Shown here one piece after another: positions 56,297 through 64,000 of a stretch of 64,000 bases of DNA. The notes beneath the pieces were generated by a model that was not told the origin of the DNA, searched no databases, and was given only the letters and a program-made list of their open reading frames with translations. Positions within the stretch are counted from its first letter, which is position 1, and every line of letters begins with the position of its first letter. Where the stretch lies: NCBI RefSeq assembly GCF_003259695.1, contig NZ_PZJH01000005.1, positions 1-64,000 on the forward strand, in the 5' to 3' direction. The DNA comes from Macrococcus epidermidis. GTDB lineage: Bacteria > Bacillota > Bacilli > Staphylococcales > Staphylococcaceae. A program made the position numbers and the translations under genes.

Positions 56297-56644
56297 ATGA
56301 AAATATTAGTAATTGACGATGAACCTAATATAAGACTGCTTTTTCAGGAAATATTTAAAATGAAAGGGTATGATACTGAAATTGCCGAAAATGGAAAAAT
56401 AGGCTTAGAATTAATCAAATCAAATGATTATGATCTCGTATTTTTAGATAGAAAAATGCCGGTCATGTCGGGTGAGGAAACGCTAAGTCAGCTGAGAGCA
56501 TTCTCGGATGTTCCTGTTTATCTCATTTCAGCTTTCCAGACAGACGAAGAAATCCGGTCAATTAAGCAGACTGGCGCAACAGGTGTCTTAATGAAGCCGT
56601 TTACAATTGACGAAGTTGTGAAAATCGCTGAAAAGTTTTCATGA
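56297..56644 (+). CDS. Single-domain response regulator, Spo0F-like
   Basis: 115 residues, only a receiver domain: acidic pair Asp7-Asp8, phospho-acceptor Asp51 in VFLDRKMP, Ser78 in LISAF and Lys100 in LMKPF. There is no output domain. In sporulating Bacillus, spo0F occupies this position between the DUF2529 gene and fbaA. Here it appears retained in a non-sporulating coccus, where its partner kinase and target are unknown. The DUF2529 gene is divergent and fbaA follows. Confidence 0.85.
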   Translation: MKILVIDDEPNIRLLFQEIFKMKGYDTEIAENGKIGLELIKSNDYDLVFLDRKMPVMSGEETLSQLRAFSDVPVYLISAFQTDEEIRSIKQTGATGVLMKPFTIDEVVKIAEKFS

Positions 56645-56735
56645 AACGACCCTTAACGCATGCAAATCAGATAACGAAGTGCTATACTTACCTTATAAAA
56701 ATAGTGCTTAAGCACAAACAAGGAGGATTTTATCC

Positions 56736-57593
56736 ATGCCATTAGTTTCTATGAAAGAAATGTTAATCAAAGCAAAAGAAGGTGGTTATGCTGTTGGTCA
56801 ATACAACCTTAACAACCTTGAATTCACTCAAGCAATCTTAGGTGCTTCTCAAGAAGAAAATGCACCGGTTATTTTAGGTGTTTCTGAAGGTGCAGCTAAA
56901 TATATGGGTGGTTTCTACACAGTAGTAAAAATGGTTGAAGGTTTAATGAAAGATATGGAAATTACAGTACCTGTAGCAATCCATTTAGACCACGGTTCAA
57001 GTTTTGAAAACTGTAAAGCTGCGATTGATGCTGGATTTACTTCTGTTATGATTGATGCTTCTCATCATTCATTCGAAGAAAACGTTGAAATCACAAGTAA
57101 AGTAGTTGAATATGCCCACGCTAAAGGCGTTTCAGTTGAAGCAGAATTAGGACGCGTTGGCGGACAAGAAGACGATGTAGTTTCTGACGGTGTTGTATAT
57201 GCTGATGCTAAAGAATGTCAGGAATTAGTTGAGAAAACGGGTATTGACTGCTTAGCACCTGCATTAGGTTCAGTACACGGTCCTTACAAGGGTGAGCCAA
57301 ACTTAGGTTTCAAAGAAATGGAAGAAATTGGTAAAGCAACTGGTTTACCATTAGTTTTACACGGTGGTACTGGTATCCCAACGAAAGATATCGAGCGTTC
57401 AATTTCTTTAGGTACTGCTAAAATTAACGTAAACACTGAAAACCAAATCGCTTCAGCTAAAGCTGTTCGTGATACATTAAATAATGATGCAAACGTATAT
57501 GATCCACGTAAATATTTAGGACCAGCACGTGAAGCAATTAAAGCAACAGTAATCGGTAAAATTAAAGAATTTGGTACTTCTAACAAAGCTTAA
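56736..57593 (+). CDS. fbaA: Class II fructose-bisphosphate aldolase
   Basis: 285 residues. Zinc ligands are in [29 protein letters not shown] and VLHGGTGIP. It cleaves fructose-1,6-bisphosphate to DHAP and glyceraldehyde-3-phosphate in glycolysis. The strong ribosome site AAGGAGG and codon bias fit high expression. Confidence 0.97.
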   Translation: MPLVSMKEMLIKAKEGGYAVGQYNLNNLEFTQAILGASQEENAPVILGVSEGAAKYMGGFYTVVKMVEGLMKDMEITVPVAIHLDHGSSFENCKAAIDAGFTSVMIDASHHSFEENVEITSKVVEYAHAKGVSVEAELGRVGGQEDDVVSDGVVYADAKECQELVEKTGIDCLAPALGSVHGPYKGEPNLGFKEMEEIGKATGLPLVLHGGTGIPTKDIERSISLGTAKINVNTENQIASAKAVRDTLNNDANVYDPRKYLGPAREAIKATVIGKIKEFGTSNKA

Positions 57594-57610
57594 ATTTTAT
57601 TTCATACTTT

Positions 57611-57645
57611 AGACTGATATGCATGTCATATCAGTCTTTTTTTCT
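57611..57645 (+). terminator. Terminator of fbaA
   Basis: AGACTGATAT and ATATCAGTCT form a perfect stem around GCATGTC, followed by TTTTTTT. Confidence 0.92.
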
Positions 57646-57780
57646 TGACTAATTTTACCCTTTAGATTATATTGAACTTCATGCTTTTTGTTTTGCATTA
57701 CTAAAATGAATTAGTTTATAATAAAAATAATCAACAATAATAAGATAAATGTGTGTGATAAAAGTTAAAGGAGTACAATT

Positions 57781-59037
57781 ATGTCAGAAGAAGTAATTAA
57801 AATAAGAGGCGGCAATCCTCTTAAAGGATCAGTTCAAATCAGTGGTGCTAAAAATAGCGCAGTTGCTTTAATTCCGGCAACTTTAATGGCAAGTAGCCCT
57901 GTTACTTTAGAAGGTCTACCAGAAATTTCAGACGTTGTGACATTAATGAGTTTATTAGAAGATTTGAATATAACGACAACTTTAGATGGTGACCGCTTAA
58001 CAGTAGATCCTTCAAACGCTGTTAACATGCCACTTCCTAATCATAAAGTTCAATCATTACGTGCTTCATATTATATGATGGGTGCAATGCTTGGAAAGTT
58101 TAAAAAATGTGTGATTGGTTTACCTGGTGGTTGCCCATTAGGACCACGTCCGATTGATCAGCACATTAAAGGTTTCGAAGCGTTAGGTGCTACTGTTACG
58201 AATGAAGCTGGTGGTATGTACCTTGAAGCTAAAGAATTAAAAGGTGCGAAAATCTTCCTGGATGTTGTATCTGTTGGCGCAACAATCAATATTATGCTTG
58301 CTGCTTCGATGGCTAAAGGTAAAACAGTCATTGAAAATGCTGCAAAAGAACCTGAAATCGTTGATGTTGCAACACTTTTAAATAACATGGGTGCCAAAAT
58401 TCGTGGCGCAGGTACGGATACTTTAAAAATTGAAGGTGTAGCATCACTTCATGGTACTTCACACACAATTATTCCTGATAGAATTGAAGCGGGTACATAT
58501 ATGTGTGCTGCTGCAATGATGGGTGAAGAAGTGTTAATTGAAAATATCATCCCATTACACATGGAACCATTAACAGCTAAGCTGATAGAGATGGGTGTTA
58601 ATGTTCAGATTGGTGAAGATAAAGCATTAATTTCTAAACCAGAAAAGTATAACCCGGTAACAATTACGACAAATGTTTATCCAGGATTTGCAACTGACTT
58701 ACAACAACCATTTACACCATTATTATTTATGGCAGATGGTCAAAGTACGATAACAGATACAATCTATCCAGCAAGATTCAAACACGTTGATGAATTGTCA
58801 CGTATGAACGGGGATATTACTGAGTCTGGTGGAACTGCAATTGTTAAACCATCTCAACTATCAGGCGCAGAAGTTGCTGCAAGTGATTTACGTGCAGGTG
58901 CATGTCTGGTTATAGCAGGTCTTGCTGCTGAAGGTATTACGACGGTTTATAATGTTAGACATATTGACCGTGGATATAGCGGTATTGTTGAGAAGTTAAA
59001 GACACTGGGCGCAGATATCTGGAGAGAAGAGATCTAA
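57781..59037 (+). CDS. murZ: UDP-GlcNAc 1-carboxyvinyltransferase (second MurA type)
   Basis: 418 residues with [17 protein letters not shown] at the start and the catalytic Cys118 in [13 protein letters not shown], the fosfomycin target. It adds enolpyruvate to UDP-GlcNAc in the first step of peptidoglycan synthesis. The position after fbaA matches murZ (murA2) of Staphylococcus and murAB of Bacillus, rather than murA near the atp genes. Confidence 0.95.
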   Translation: MSEEVIKIRGGNPLKGSVQISGAKNSAVALIPATLMASSPVTLEGLPEISDVVTLMSLLEDLNITTTLDGDRLTVDPSNAVNMPLPNHKVQSLRASYYMMGAMLGKFKKCVIGLPGGCPLGPRPIDQHIKGFEALGATVTNEAGGMYLEAKELKGAKIFLDVVSVGATINIMLAASMAKGKTVIENAAKEPEIVDVATLLNNMGAKIRGAGTDTLKIEGVASLHGTSHTIIPDRIEAGTYMCAAAMMGEEVLIENIIPLHMEPLTAKLIEMGVNVQIGEDKALISKPEKYNPVTITTNVYPGFATDLQQPFTPLLFMADGQSTITDTIYPARFKHVDELSRMNGDITESGGTAIVKPSQLSGAEVAASDLRAGACLVIAGLAAEGITTVYNVRHIDRGYSGIVEKLKTLGADIWREEI

Positions 59038-59050
59038 TAATTAATTTCCT

Positions 59051-59076
59051 AAAACGGCGATAATGCCGTTTTTTTC
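59051..59076 (+). terminator. Terminator of murZ
   Basis: AAAACGGC and GCCGTTTT form a stem around GATAAT, followed by T-run. Confidence 0.85.
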
Positions 59077-59164
59077 TTAAGCAGTAACAAATACATTATA
59101 TATATAATATATTTGATATATTTTTTATATCGGTGTACAATAGTAATATAAAGAGGTGAGTCAT

Positions 59165-59494
59165 ATGGAAGTATGTCCGTATTTAGAAGAGACGTTTAAG
59201 ATTCTTGGTCGCAGTTGGAATGGCCTACTTATAAACTATTTATCGCGTTCAGAAGATCGCTCGGCACATTTTTCTGATATGAAACGTGACTTAAAATCAA
59301 TTACGCCACGTGCATTAAGTTTGAAATTGAGTGAATTAGCTGAATGGGGTCTTGTTGAAAAGAAAGTCGTTTCTACAACCCCTCTTTCAATTAAATATGT
59401 ATTAACAGATAAAGGTTATGCCTTATCTGAAGCAATGCATCCGATTGAAGCATGGGCACAAGAGCACTTAGAACTAGACGAAAAACAAGCATAA
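59165..59494 (+). CDS. HxlR-family transcriptional regulator
   Basis: 109 residues forming one winged helix of the HxlR type: CPYLEETFKILGRSWNGLLI, KSITPRALSLKLSELAEWGL and STTPLSIKYVLTDKG. The Cys at residue 4 is in the position used as a redox sensor in some relatives such as HypR. Targets are unknown. ATG 59165 follows AGAGGTGAG. Confidence 0.9.
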   Translation: MEVCPYLEETFKILGRSWNGLLINYLSRSEDRSAHFSDMKRDLKSITPRALSLKLSELAEWGLVEKKVVSTTPLSIKYVLTDKGYALSEAMHPIEAWAQEHLELDEKQA

Positions 59495-59498
59495 TAAG

Positions 59499-59536
59499 AA
59501 GCTTACTTGCTGAATAGCCAGCAAGTAGGCTTTTTA
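59499..59536 (+). terminator. Terminator of the HxlR-type gene
   Basis: AAGCTTACTTGCTG pairs with CAGCAAGTAGGCTT around AATAGC, followed by T-run. Confidence 0.88.
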
Positions 59537-59644
59537 TTTTGTCTTTATAAAAATAAGCATCATTTGATAACTAATGGTACTCATAATGATGGAATGTGTT
59601 ATACTATTAACGATGTTACATATCTAATGCAGAGGAGAATGTTT

Positions 59645-60622
59645 ATGGAACGTAGTTTGTCAATGGAATTAGTCAGAGTTACAGAAGCAGCAGCGCTTAA
59701 AAGTGCGCGTTGGGTTGGTAAAGGTTTAAAGAACGAAGCGGACGACGCAGCAACAACAGCAATGCGCGAAGTATTTGATACAATTCCGATGGACGGTGTT
59801 GTAGTTATTGGTGAAGGTGAAATGGATGAAGCACCAATGTTATATATCGGTGAAGAACTAGGAACAAAAGAAGGTCCTCAAATTGATATCGCGGTAGATC
59901 CATTAGAAGGAACAACGCTTGTTGCTGAAGGTTCATGGAATGCAATGACAGTACTTGCTGTTGGTGATAGAGGAACGTTACTTCATGCACCGGATATGTA
60001 TATGGAGAAAATTGCAGTTGGTCCTGACTGTGTAGGTGTAGTTGATATTTCTAAATCAGTAACGGAAAATTTACATGCAGTGGCAAAAGCGAAAGGAAAA
60101 GATATTTCTGATGTTACAGCAACATTATTAAATCGTGAGCGCCATGCAGGTATCATTAGAGAAATCCGTGAAGCGGGTGCGCGCATTAAGTTAATCGAAC
60201 ACGGAGACGTTGCAGGTGCGATTAATACAGCGTTTGATTTTACGGGTGTTGATATTTTATTCGGTTCAGGTGGTGCTCCTGAAGGCGTTATCGCTGCTGT
60301 GGGTATTAAAGCTTTAGGTGGCGACTTCCAAGGTATTCTTTTACCGGAAGATGCAGAACAAGAAGAGCGTTGCCGCAAGATGGGAATCGAGCCAAACACT
60401 GTATTACAATTGGATGATATGGTAAAAGGTGACGATGCAATCTTTGCTGCTACAGCAGTAACTGACGGTGAATTAATGAAGGGTGTTCAGTTCAAAGGTG
60501 GATATGCTGAAACACATTCTTTAGTAATGCGTGCAAAATCAGGTACGGTACGTTTCGTACAAGGTCGCCATAGTTTAGAGAAGAAACCAGGCTTAACAAT
60601 CAACCATGAAGATACTATTTAA
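59645..60622 (+). CDS. glpX: Class II fructose-1,6-bisphosphatase
   Basis: 325 residues. Metal-binding residues are in [18 protein letters not shown] and [16 protein letters not shown]. It hydrolyses fructose-1,6-bisphosphate for gluconeogenesis. ATG 59645 is chosen because it follows GAGGAGA at proper distance and gives the family start [18 protein letters not shown]. Its place before rho matches Bacillus. Confidence 0.96.
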   Translation: MERSLSMELVRVTEAAALKSARWVGKGLKNEADDAATTAMREVFDTIPMDGVVVIGEGEMDEAPMLYIGEELGTKEGPQIDIAVDPLEGTTLVAEGSWNAMTVLAVGDRGTLLHAPDMYMEKIAVGPDCVGVVDISKSVTENLHAVAKAKGKDISDVTATLLNRERHAGIIREIREAGARIKLIEHGDVAGAINTAFDFTGVDILFGSGGAPEGVIAAVGIKALGGDFQGILLPEDAEQEERCRKMGIEPNTVLQLDDMVKGDDAIFAATAVTDGELMKGVQFKGGYAETHSLVMRAKSGTVRFVQGRHSLEKKPGLTINHEDTI

Positions 60623-60630
60623 TCATAATT

Positions 60631-60661
60631 GAAAGCTTGAGCAGACGCTCGAGCTTTTTCT
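60631..60661 (+). terminator. Terminator of glpX
   Basis: AAAGCTTGAGC and GCTCGAGCTTTTT pair with one mismatch around AGAC. Confidence 0.85.
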
Positions 60662-60786
60662 TTTTATCAAAACATGCTAAACTATCTAATGATATTCCTC
60701 TTGAAACTTCCTCTTTTTCTTTTTGAATTTTCCAAAACGAATGTATAGAGCTTTAACGATAAATTAATATAGAAATGGGTGTAGAA

Positions 60787-62103
60787 ATGGTAGAAAAAGT
60801 GAGAACAAGCCCTCAGTATGAGTCTTTTCACGAATTATATAAAAATCACACAACAAAAGCATTAACAGCGAAAGCGAAAGAACTAGGTCTTGTTAATTAT
60901 AGTAAATTAAATAAAAAAGAATTAGTGCTGGCCATCATGGAGAAACAGATGGAAAAAGACGGCAACTACTATATGGAAGGTATATTAGATGATATACAGC
61001 CAGATGGATATGGATTTTTAAGAACGGTTAACTATTCAAAAGGTGAGAAAGACATTTACATCTCTGCGAGTCAGATTCGTCGTTTTGAAATTAAAAAAGG
61101 TGATAAAGTTACCGGGAAAGTTCGTAAACCAAAAGAAAATGAGAAATATTATGGATTATTACAAGTGGACTTTGTTAATGATCAAAATGCTGAAGAAGTT
61201 AAGAAGCGTCCTCACTTCCAGGCATTAACACCACTTTATCCGGATACAAGAATTCGTCTTGAAACAACGAAGACAGCATATTCAACGCGTATCATGGACT
61301 TAGTGACACCGATTGGATTTGGGCAACGTGGGATGATTGTAGCACCTCCTAAAGCAGGGAAAACGTCATTGCTGAAAGAAATCGCAAATGCAATCTGTGT
61401 CAATCATCCGGAAGCGAAATTGTTTATCCTACTGGTTGGTGAACGTCCTGAAGAAGTAACGGATCTTGAGCGTTCAGTAGAAGCAGCAGAAGTCGTACAT
61501 TCAACATTTGATGAACCACCAGAACATCACGTAAAAGTTGCTGAACTATTATTAGAGCGTGCGAAACGTCTTGTTGAGATTGGTGAAGACGTTATTATCT
61601 TAATGGATTCGATTACGCGACTGGCACGTGCTTATAACTTAGTAGTACCACCGAGTGGTCGTACATTATCAGGTGGATTAGATCCTGCCAGTCTACATCG
61701 TCCGAAAGCATTTTTCGGAGCAGCGCGTAACATTGAAGCAGGCGGAAGTTTGACGATTCTATCTACGGCGCTTGTTGAAACAGGTTCACGTATGGATGAT
61801 ATGATCTATGAAGAGTTCAAAGGGACAGGAAACATGGAGCTTACGTTAGATAGAAAGCTTGCTGAAAAGCGTGTTTATCCGGCCATTGATATCCGCAGAA
61901 GTTCAACGCGTAAAGAGGAATTATTACTTGATAAGAAAGAATTAGAAATGGTTTGGCAGCTGAGAAATTTATTTACGGATAGCAATGATTTTACAGAGCG
62001 TTTTTTACGCCGTCTAAAACAAAGTGAATCAAATGAAGATTTCTTTAAACAACTCGGTGAACGCATGGTTGAAAGTGCGAAGTCAGGTAAACCAATCATT
62101 TAA
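60787..62103 (+). CDS. rho: Transcription termination factor Rho
   Basis: 438 residues. An N-terminal Rho_N helix bundle, then a cold-shock RNA-binding domain (GILDDIQPDGYGFLRTVNYS, KDIYISASQIRRF), then the RecA-like ATPase with Walker A APPKAGKTSLL and Walker B DVIILMDSITRLARAYN. The hexamer threads RNA and ends transcription. I start at ATG 60787 because MVEKVRTSPQYESF aligns with the S. aureus start; an ATG four codons upstream is possible. Confidence 0.96.
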   Translation: MVEKVRTSPQYESFHELYKNHTTKALTAKAKELGLVNYSKLNKKELVLAIMEKQMEKDGNYYMEGILDDIQPDGYGFLRTVNYSKGEKDIYISASQIRRFEIKKGDKVTGKVRKPKENEKYYGLLQVDFVNDQNAEEVKKRPHFQALTPLYPDTRIRLETTKTAYSTRIMDLVTPIGFGQRGMIVAPPKAGKTSLLKEIANAICVNHPEAKLFILLVGERPEEVTDLERSVEAAEVVHSTFDEPPEHHVKVAELLLERAKRLVEIGEDVIILMDSITRLARAYNLVVPPSGRTLSGGLDPASLHRPKAFFGAARNIEAGGSLTILSTALVETGSRMDDMIYEEFKGTGNMELTLDRKLAEKRVYPAIDIRRSSTRKEELLLDKKELEMVWQLRNLFTDSNDFTERFLRRLKQSESNEDFFKQLGERMVESAKSGKPII

Positions 62104-62112
62104 AAATTAACC

Positions 62113-62219
62113 TTGCTTTTTTATAGCGAAACGTATATAATATGTAAGTATTGACGTGAAAATATTTCACGAAATAACTCTGTTCCAGATGGTTCAGGGC
62201 AAAGGAGCTGAAAACAATT
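62113..62219 (+). promoter_or_regulatory. Promoter and structured leader of rpmE2
   Basis: TTGCTT (62113-62118) and TATAAT (62136-62141) are 17 bases apart. The leader has a stem CGTGAAA / TTTCACG (62155-62171) and a second GC-richer stretch GTTCCAGATGGTTCAGGGC before the ribosome site AAAGGAG. The layout fits an autoregulatory L31 leader, which is known in Firmicutes, but I cannot confirm the motif. Confidence 0.6.
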
Positions 62220-62474
62220 ATGAAACCAGGAATTCACCCAGATTACCAAAAAGTAATCTTTTTAGATTCTACTACAGACTACAAATTCTTAAGTGGATCT
62301 ACACGTAAATCAAACGAAACAATGACTTGGGAAGATGGTAACGAGTACCCAGTAATCCGTTTGGATATTTCTTCTGATTCTCACCCATTCTACACAGGCC
62401 GTCAAAAATTCGCATCTGCGGATGGACGTGTTGAACGTTTCAACAAAAAATTCGGTCTTAAGTCAAACAACTAA
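62220..62474 (+). CDS. rpmE2: Ribosomal protein L31 type B
   Basis: 84 residues: [49 protein letters not shown]. It lacks the CxxC zinc ligands of the type A form, so it is the zinc-independent paralogue. In this lineage it is usually the main L31. It lies between rho and tdk. Confidence 0.96.
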   Translation: MKPGIHPDYQKVIFLDSTTDYKFLSGSTRKSNETMTWEDGNEYPVIRLDISSDSHPFYTGRQKFASADGRVERFNKKFGLKSNN

Positions 62475-62486
62475 TACTGAAGCCTT

Positions 62487-62520
62487 AAACTCTTATACCT
62501 TTTGGTGTAGGAGTTTTTTT
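62487..62520 (+). terminator. Terminator of rpmE2
   Basis: AAACTCTTATACC and GGTGTAGGAGTTT pair with two G-U or mismatched positions around TTTT, followed by TTTT. Confidence 0.82.
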
Positions 62521-62611
62521 AATGTTGAACATGAGTTATAAATCACAATGTAATATAGGATTGAATTATGATATAATAAAGCGATTATGACTTAAAAAGG
62601 TGGCATTCAAG

Positions 62612-63187
62612 ATGTATGAGCAGTATCATTCGGGTTGGATAGAGTGTATTACAGGTAGTATGTTTAGCGGGAAAAGTGAAGAATTGATTCGTCGTGTGCG
62701 TCGCGGACTTTTTGCGAAGCAGCGTGTCATCGTCTTTAAACCATCCATCGACGACAGATATAGCGATTTAGAAGTCGTCTCTCATAATGGCAACAAAGTT
62801 GAAGCGGTTAATGTCTCACACTCGTCAGAAATTATGGAACATGTGCAGGAAGACCATGATATTATTGCGATAGATGAAATTCAGTTTTTTGATAATGATA
62901 TCGTCGGTGTAGCAACACAGCTTGCGGAAGAAGGCTATCGTGTGATTACTGCCGGTTTAGATATGGACTTCAGAGGTGTACCTTTCGAACCTGTACCTGA
63001 AATTATGGCAGTTGCTGAACATGTTACGAAATTGCAGGCAGTTTGTAGTGTATGTGGTGCCCCTAGTTCAAGAACACAGCGTCTTATTGACGGTGAGCCG
63101 GCACGCTTTGATGATCCGATTATTTTGGTGGGCGCAAAAGAAAGCTATGAACCGAGATGTCGTGAGCATCATATTGTTCCGAAATAA
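62612..63187 (+). CDS. tdk: Thymidine kinase
   Basis: 191 residues of the type II family: P-loop in [29 protein letters not shown], the lasso residues near [13 protein letters not shown], and a zinc site with [13 protein letters not shown] and the C-terminal CREHH. It salvages thymidine to dTMP. ATG 62612 follows AAGGTGG by nine bases and is preferred over the GTG at 62600. Confidence 0.96.
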   Translation: MYEQYHSGWIECITGSMFSGKSEELIRRVRRGLFAKQRVIVFKPSIDDRYSDLEVVSHNGNKVEAVNVSHSSEIMEHVQEDHDIIAIDEIQFFDNDIVGVATQLAEEGYRVITAGLDMDFRGVPFEPVPEIMAVAEHVTKLQAVCSVCGAPSSRTQRLIDGEPARFDDPIILVGAKESYEPRCREHHIVPK

Positions 63188-63229
63188 AATATAAAACACA
63201 TTAAATAAACTAAAAAGGAGTAAATATAT

Positions 63230-64000
63230 ATGTTTGATCAGTTAGAAATCGTAGAACAACGTTATGAACAATTAAATGAATTGTTAAGTGATCCAGATAT
63301 CGTAAGTGATACTGATAAATTAAGAGAATACTCAAAAGAACAGGCAGACCTTCAGGAAACAGTTGAAGTGTTTAGGGAGTATAAAGAAGTAAAGCAACAA
63401 CTTGAAGAAGCATTAGAAATGATGGGTGACGCAAGTGATGCGGATGAGCAGGAAATGATTAAAGAAGAAATCAATGAATTAAAACCGCAGATTCCAGTAT
63501 TAGAAGAAAAGATGAAATTTTTATTGATCCCTAAAGATCCTATGGATGATAAAAACGTAGTGATGGAGATTCGTGGAGCAGCTGGTGGAGATGAAGCAAA
63601 TATCTTTGCCGGAGACTTATTCCGTATGTATTCAAGATTCTCAGAAGAACAAGGCTGGAAGATTGAAGTGATGGAAACAAACGAAGCTGACCATGGTGGA
63701 TTTAAAGAAATCAGTTTCACTATTATCGGTAAAGGTGCATACAGTAAGTTAAAATTCGAAAATGGTGCCCACCGTGTACAACGTATCCCAACGACTGAAA
63801 GTGGTGGACGTATTCATACGTCTACAGCGACAGTAGCGGTATTACCAGAAGTAGAAGATGTTGAAATTGAAATCCGTCAGGAAGATTTACGTATTGAAAC
63901 GTACCGTTCATCTGGATCTGGTGGTCAGCACGTTAACACGACTGACTCAGCAGTACGTATTACGCATATTCCGACTGGGATTGTGGCAACGTCTTCAGAG
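63230..64000 (+). CDS. prfA: Peptide chain release factor 1, N-terminal part (cut by window end)
   Basis: 257 codons are present and the frame is open to the last base. The start is ATG 63230 after AAAGGAG. The GGQ motif that triggers peptide release is in [15 protein letters not shown]. The segment [21 protein letters not shown] carries the PxT-type stop-codon recognition motif of RF1, which reads UAA and UAG. The position after tdk matches S. aureus. prmC would be expected next. Confidence 0.96.
   Translation, partial: MFDQLEIVEQRYEQLNELLSDPDIVSDTDKLREYSKEQADLQETVEVFREYKEVKQQLEEALEMMGDASDADEQEMIKEEINELKPQIPVLEEKMKFLLIPKDPMDDKNVVMEIRGAAGGDEANIFAGDLFRMYSRFSEEQGWKIEVMETNEADHGGFKEISFTIIGKGAYSKLKFENGAHRVQRIPTTESGGRIHTSTATVAVLPEVEDVEIEIRQEDLRIETYRSSGSGGQHVNTTDSAVRITHIPTGIVATSSE

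Overview
The window is a low-GC Gram-positive chromosome segment that fits a Macrococcus-like member of the Staphylococcaceae. The basis is: YSIRK/YGIRK-type surface proteins with SdrD-like B repeats and LPDTG anchors; an aureolysin-type M4 protease and a V8-like serine protease; a capsule locus built on the S. aureus cap5/cap8 plan; and a housekeeping block in the order rpoE, pyrG, DUF2529, receiver gene, fbaA, murZ, hxlR-like, glpX, rho, rpmE2, tdk, prfA. The single-domain receiver gene beside fbaA and glpX before rho recall the Bacillus order more than the S. aureus order. No rRNA, tRNA or CRISPR array was found.

Bases 1-10700 are a surface and secretion region. It holds the end of a Rib/SdrD-B wall protein, a secreted metalloprotease, two tandem SgrR-like regulators (the first frameshifted), a decayed Sdr-like surface gene interrupted by an IS3-family remnant, an intact small YGIRK surface protein, and an isolated unit for a 44-residue hydrophobic peptide. 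Bases 11203-23375 are one long plus-strand capsule operon. CapA/CapB control export and CapE/F/G make UDP-L-FucNAc. A very AT-rich centre follows (two glycosyltransferases, a Wzy-like polymerase, a Wzx-like flippase), and then CapL/M/N-like enzymes. capC, capD, capO and capP are absent here.

Bases 23500-34300 hold a NERD-domain gene, the V8-like protease, an NhaC antiporter, a MarR/SarA-type regulator, a GNAT enzyme, an LCP wall ligase, a universal stress protein, a 54-residue membrane peptide, butanediol dehydrogenase, an MFS transporter and a DUF3169-like membrane protein. Bases 34300-39500 hold dps and a deoR-deoC-pdp-deoB nucleoside-catabolism cluster with recognisable operator and cre-like sites. 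Bases 39500-47700 hold three unknown proteins, a minus-strand reverse-transsulfuration operon (a fused yrrT-mccA gene, mccB, luxS), a GrpB-like protein and a two-component system. A SAM riboswitch at 47737 precedes an M20 amidohydrolase, an ATP-grasp ligase and a 35-residue peptide. From 50411 come coaW, a GNAT protein and the housekeeping block, which ends in a prfA cut by the window edge.

The least explained signal is a set of intergenic hairpin arrays. Two distant arrays (37983-38274 and 55552-55720) share the leader TGTGAGAGC, the same 4-base spacing to a WGTCCRATA stem, and a basic period of 62 bases. Both NERD-domain genes in the window (NERD, zinc ribbon, then a probable helix-turn-helix) are followed immediately by hairpin repeats. 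I infer a possible repeat-plus-partner-protein system analogous to REP/RAYT; this is untested.
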